Part shown: in pieces, positions 61,164 through 64,000 of the stretch
How positions within the stretch are numbered: position 1 is the first letter of the stretch
How the letters are laid out: every line of letters starts with the position of its first letter
Notes under the pieces: generated by a model
What the model was told of the DNA's origin: nothing
Seen by the model: only the letters and a program-made list of their open reading frames with translations
The model's database searches: none
Made by a program: the position numbers and the translations under genes
NCBI RefSeq assembly: GCF_000382265.1
Contig: NZ_KB907979.1
Coordinates: 124,001 to 188,000 of the forward strand
From: Yoonia vestfoldensis DSM 16212
GTDB taxonomy: Bacteria; Pseudomonadota; Alphaproteobacteria; Rhodobacterales; Rhodobacteraceae
Direction of reading: 5' to 3'
Length of the DNA stretch: 64,000 bases

Positions 61164-63249
61164 CACACCCCCACCCGGCCCCGCGCCGATGCATATTCGA
61201 CCAGCCAAGACACCCTTGCTGCAAAGGCTGTCGCTGGTCTGGGTCGTGCCGATCATCGCGCTGGCGGTGTCGCTGGGCGCGGCATGGCAGACCTATAGCG
61301 ACCGGGGCGTGCGGATCACCATCACGTTCGACAATGCGTCCGGCGTGCAGGCCGGCACCACCGAAATCCGCTATCGCGACATTCGCGTCGGGCTGGTCGA
61401 AGCCGTGGAATTCGACGAAGGGCTCGGCACGATCCTTGTACATGCGCGGATCGATCAGGATATCGCGCCCTATCTTGATGCGGATGCACAATTCTGGGTC
61501 GTGCGGCCCGACGTGTCGGTGCGCGGCATCAGCGGGCTTGATACCGTGCTGTCTGGTCCCTTTATCGAAGGCAACTGGAACACAACCGCCGATGTGGCGC
61601 AGACCAATTTCACCGGCCTCGACCGCCCTGTCCTCACCCGCGCAAGCCAGCGCGGCACCATCATCCAGCTACAAAGTGACAATGCAGGGTCCATCGCGGC
61701 AGGGGCACCCGTGCTGCACAAGGGGCTCGAGGTCGGTTATCTCGAAAAACCGCAGCTGAATTTCGACGGCAGCGGCGTCGTCGTCTCGGCCTTCATCGAA
61801 GCACCCTACGACCGCCGGATCACAAGCAGCACGAGGTTCTGGGACATTTCGGGGTTCAGCGTCAGTTTCGGCGCGGGCGGGGTCGCGCTCAACGTCAATT
61901 CGCTGGCCTCGCTGATTGAGGGAGGTGTTGAATTCGACACGATCGTCTCGGGTGGCGATCCGGTGACGGACGGGCAATCCTTTACCATCTTCCCGTCCGA
62001 ACAGGTCGCCCGCGACAGTCTCTTCGTCGATCCATCGGCAGAGGTGCTGCGCGTCGCCGTCCTATTCGAAGAATCCGTGACAGGGCTGGTGCGTGGCGCG
62101 GACGTCCGGTTTCAAGGCATCCGCATCGGCGAAGTCAGCGAAATCAGCGCCATCGTGGTCGGCGAAGGCGACTTGGCCGAGGTGCGGCTGCAGGCCGTGC
62201 TGGATATCCAGCCATCGCGCCTTGGCCTTGGGGCAGATGCGACGGCGGATGCGGCCATGACGCTTTTGTCGGATTTTGTTGAACGCGGGCTGCGGGCGCG
62301 CATGGTGACCGGCAACATCCTGTCGGGGTCACTGTTCGTGGAACTGGCCCAGATCGAAGATGCGCTGCCCGCGATCATGGCGCGCACATCGGGGCGCTAT
62401 CCGGTCATCCCGACGACGGATTCCGACATCTCCGATGTGGCCGCCACCGCCGAAGGGGTGCTCGCGCGGATCAACGCGCTTCCTGTCGAGGAATTGATGA
62501 ACGGCGCCATCGACATGATGGACAGCATCGAACGGCTGGTCGACAGCGAGGATACCCGTGCCGTGCCGTCCTCCGTCATCGCGCTCTTGGACGAGGCGCG
62601 CGGGCTTGTCGGGTCCGAGGAACTGCAAGCGGTGCCTGCGGAATTGCGCAGCGTGATCGTCGAAATCGACGCCATCGTGGCCCGTGCGAACGACGCCGAT
62701 CTGGTCACGTCGCTGGACAATGTGCTGGAGGTGGCGTCCAGCGCGCTTGTCAACATCGAGCAAGCGACGCGCAACCTGCCGCGCATCACCGCCGAGATCG
62801 AAACGCTGACGGTGCGCGCCAACCAGCTGGAACTGGACGCGCTGGTGACATCCGCCGCCAGCACGCTTGACGCCATCGACGCCTTTGTTGCCTCCGAGGA
62901 TACCCGCGCCCTGCCCGGCAGCCTGAATGGCGCGCTGGAGGAATTGCGCGCCGTGATGGCCGAGCTGCGCGCAGGCGGCGCGGTCGAGAACGTGAACACC
63001 TTGCTGGCCTCGGCCAATGCCGCAGCACGCGCGGTCGAGGATGCGGTCAGCACCCTGCCCGCCCTGTCGGCGCAGGCAGGCCGTCTTGTCAGCCAATCCG
63101 AAGCAGTCGTGGCAAGCTATAGCGAAAGATCGCGCTTCAACGCCGAAACGCTGGCGACCTTGCGCGAAATTCAGGCGGCAGCGACTGCCGTGTCGGCCCT
63201 GGCCCGTGCGATCCAGCGCAACCCCAATTCACTGATTACAGGACGGTAA
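61156..63249 (+). CDS. pqiB: MCE-domain lipid transport protein PqiB
   Basis: A 697-residue protein with one N-terminal membrane helix (LVWVVPIIALAVSLGAAWQT), three MCE (MlaD-like) domains starting near residues 53, 168 and 295 (GVRITITFDNASGVQAGTTE; GTIIQLQSDNAGSIAAGAPV; LRVAVLFEESVTGLVRGADV), and a long helical C-terminal part (about 430-690). E. coli PqiB is 546 residues with a shorter tail, so the extended helical tail, which forms a periplasmic tube or needle in this family, is longer here. It is anchored by PqiA and contacts lipoprotein PqiC. Confidence 0.9.
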   Translation: MTDTPPPGPAPMHIRPAKTPLLQRLSLVWVVPIIALAVSLGAAWQTYSDRGVRITITFDNASGVQAGTTEIRYRDIRVGLVEAVEFDEGLGTILVHARIDQDIAPYLDADAQFWVVRPDVSVRGISGLDTVLSGPFIEGNWNTTADVAQTNFTGLDRPVLTRASQRGTIIQLQSDNAGSIAAGAPVLHKGLEVGYLEKPQLNFDGSGVVVSAFIEAPYDRRITSSTRFWDISGFSVSFGAGGVALNVNSLASLIEGGVEFDTIVSGGDPVTDGQSFTIFPSEQVARDSLFVDPSAEVLRVAVLFEESVTGLVRGADVRFQGIRIGEVSEISAIVVGEGDLAEVRLQAVLDIQPSRLGLGADATADAAMTLLSDFVERGLRARMVTGNILSGSLFVELAQIEDALPAIMARTSGRYPVIPTTDSDISDVAATAEGVLARINALPVEELMNGAIDMMDSIERLVDSEDTRAVPSSVIALLDEARGLVGSEELQAVPAELRSVIVEIDAIVARANDADLVTSLDNVLEVASSALVNIEQATRNLPRITAEIETLTVRANQLELDALVTSAASTLDAIDAFVASEDTRALPGSLNGALEELRAVMAELRAGGAVENVNTLLASANAAARAVEDAVSTLPALSAQAGRLVSQSEAVVASYSERSRFNAETLATLREIQAAATAVSALARAIQRNPNSLITGR

Positions 63250-63251
63250 AG

Positions 63252-63809
63252 ATGCACAAGACATTAATGATCATGGCCGCGTTGGGCCTTGCCGCCTGCA
63301 GCGCGCAACCTGACAGGCTAGCGCTGACACCTGCCGCATCGACCCTGCAACTGCAACCTGCAGTGCGCAGTGCTGTGGTGCGCACCGTGTCCCTTCCAAC
63401 CTATGCCGCGGTCGAGGAAATCCCGCTGCAAAGCGCGGACGGGCTGATCACGACCTCCGGCGACATTCTCTGGGCGGATGATCCGCAGCGCGCCATGACG
63501 CTGGCCATCGCCACGACCCTTGGCGGCATCACCGGCGCCGACGTGGGGCCAGAGCCATGGCCGTTCATCGATCTGCCCGATGTGGCCATCGACATCCGCG
63601 TGGCGCAGATGATCGCAGCTGCCGATGGCACATTCAGGCTGTCGGGCCAGTATTTCGTGGGTGGCGACGGGATCGACTTCCGCAACACCGCGCACCGATT
63701 CGATATCCGCACGCCGCTGGCCGACCAGAGCCTTGGCAGCATCAGCGCCGCCCAGTCAGCCGCTGTGCTGACCTTGGCCGAGGATATCGCGCGCCGCATC
63801 GCGCGCTGA
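63252..63809 (+). CDS. pqiC: Outer-membrane lipoprotein PqiC
   Basis: A 185-residue lipoprotein with lipobox LAAC (cysteine residue 16) and the ABC-type auxiliary lipoprotein fold: VVRTVSLPTYAAVEEIPLQS, LWADDPQRAMTLAIATTLGG and the FVGGDGIDFRNTAHRFDI strand pair. PqiC receives the PqiB tube at the outer membrane. It follows pqiB by two bases and ends the operon. Confidence 0.88.
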   Translation: MHKTLMIMAALGLAACSAQPDRLALTPAASTLQLQPAVRSAVVRTVSLPTYAAVEEIPLQSADGLITTSGDILWADDPQRAMTLAIATTLGGITGADVGPEPWPFIDLPDVAIDIRVAQMIAAADGTFRLSGQYFVGGDGIDFRNTAHRFDIRTPLADQSLGSISAAQSAAVLTLAEDIARRIAR

Positions 63810-63817
63810 TCTGTCAT

Positions 63818-63851
63818 CATCTTCCGAGCCAAAATATCCCCGCCGGAGGCC
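63818..63851 (-). repeat. Intergenic repeat, copy 2
   Basis: Inverted copy of the element at 56125-56158 (33 of 34 bases identical), lying just after the pqiC stop. Both copies are at the 3' ends of genes. Confidence 0.75.
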
Positions 63852-63894
63852 GCAACTGCGTCGCAGACGCAGGCAGCCCCCGGCAAGGGGTCTT

Positions 63895-64000
63895 CTAGAA
63901 CTTGACCCAGCCCGCATTGCGCGCGGATGACCGCACGCAGGCATCGACGAACTGCATCCCCTTCAGCCCGTCGCTGATGGTCGGATAGACCACCGCCTCG
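63895..64000 (-). CDS. Gfo/Idh/MocA-family oxidoreductase, C-terminal end
   Basis: The last 34 codons of a gene whose start lies beyond the window. The end reads VVYPTISDGLKGMQFVDACV, then VRSSARNAGWVKF and a stop. The YPTxxDGLxGMQFxxAxVxSSxxxxxWV pattern is the usual C-terminus of Gfo/Idh/MocA sugar or inositol dehydrogenases. Nothing can be said about substrate. Confidence 0.7.
   Translation of the reverse strand, partial: EAVVYPTISDGLKGMQFVDACVRSSARNAGWVKF

Noticed and set aside
1-64000. CRISPR arrays, tRNA genes, rRNA genes, transposases and integrases.
   Set aside because: None could be recognised on either strand.

Overview
The window is GC-rich, densely packed chromosomal DNA from an alphaproteobacterium, most likely Rhodobacterales (Roseobacter group). 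The evidence is a perfect FnrL-type palindrome, a gcctccggcggggatatttt-type intergenic repeat that I remember from that order, a TRAP transporter, an sqr-DUF5368 pair, a SigF/NrsF-bufferin module and an hmuSTUV heme locus. I see no tRNA, rRNA, CRISPR array or insertion sequence. No gene-free stretch exceeds about 300 bases.

Region 1 (1-20872, + strand) is the most notable part: the baseplate and effector half of an extracellular contractile injection system (eCIS, the Afp/PVC/MAC family related to phage tails). Genes follow each other with ATGA overlaps or tiny gaps. In order they are an AAA+ ATPase cut by the window edge, a hub (CIS tube) protein, a separate LysM-like protein, a spike split into gpD-like and gp5/gpV-like polypeptides, a small unknown protein in the spike-tip position, a gp25-like wedge protein, three large baseplate/tail proteins, a DUF6519 plus beta-helix protein, a six-PASTA protein, and a 1150-residue DUF4157 (eCIS core) protein with an HNH-like motif that I propose as cargo or effector. 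Sheath, tube, tape-measure and terminator genes are not in the window and should lie upstream of position 1.

Region 2 (20876-26501, - strand) is a five-gene peptide/nickel-type ABC importer with a hairpin after the binding-protein gene. Region 3 (26706-35423) is a heme-uptake locus: a TonB-dependent receptor, a small secreted protein, ExbB, two ExbD-like proteins and TonB on the - strand, divergent from hmuSTUV on the + strand, with an iron-box-like sequence between. Region 4 (35460-39348) holds a PQQ dehydrogenase with a separately encoded membrane anchor, a membrane-anchored coiled-coil protein and an SH3 lipoprotein.

Region 5 (39434-43225) is a copper-linked bufferin (DUF2282/MNIO RiPP) operon divergent from its ECF sigma factor and anti-sigma factor. 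Two matching GTAACA-N16-CGAA promoters, one facing each way, were found by reading the intergenic sequence. Region 6 (43335-47783) has an orphan HWE histidine kinase, a Hen1-like RNA methyltransferase domain without Pnkp, a qorB/qorR-like divergent pair and an SDR. Region 7 (47756-51802) has an adenylation-thiolation-reductase enzyme beside an MFS transporter broken by one in-frame amber codon.

Region 8 (51937-56158) holds sqr with DUF5368 and a control region with two palindromic sites, then a small kinase and phosphoglucomutase. Region 9 (56161-64000) holds a TRAP transporter with an FAH-family hydrolase, a pqiA1-pqiA2-pqiB-pqiC lipid-transport operon, and the 3' end of a Gfo/Idh/MocA oxidoreductase.

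All family assignments come from reading the translated sequence; no database search was run.
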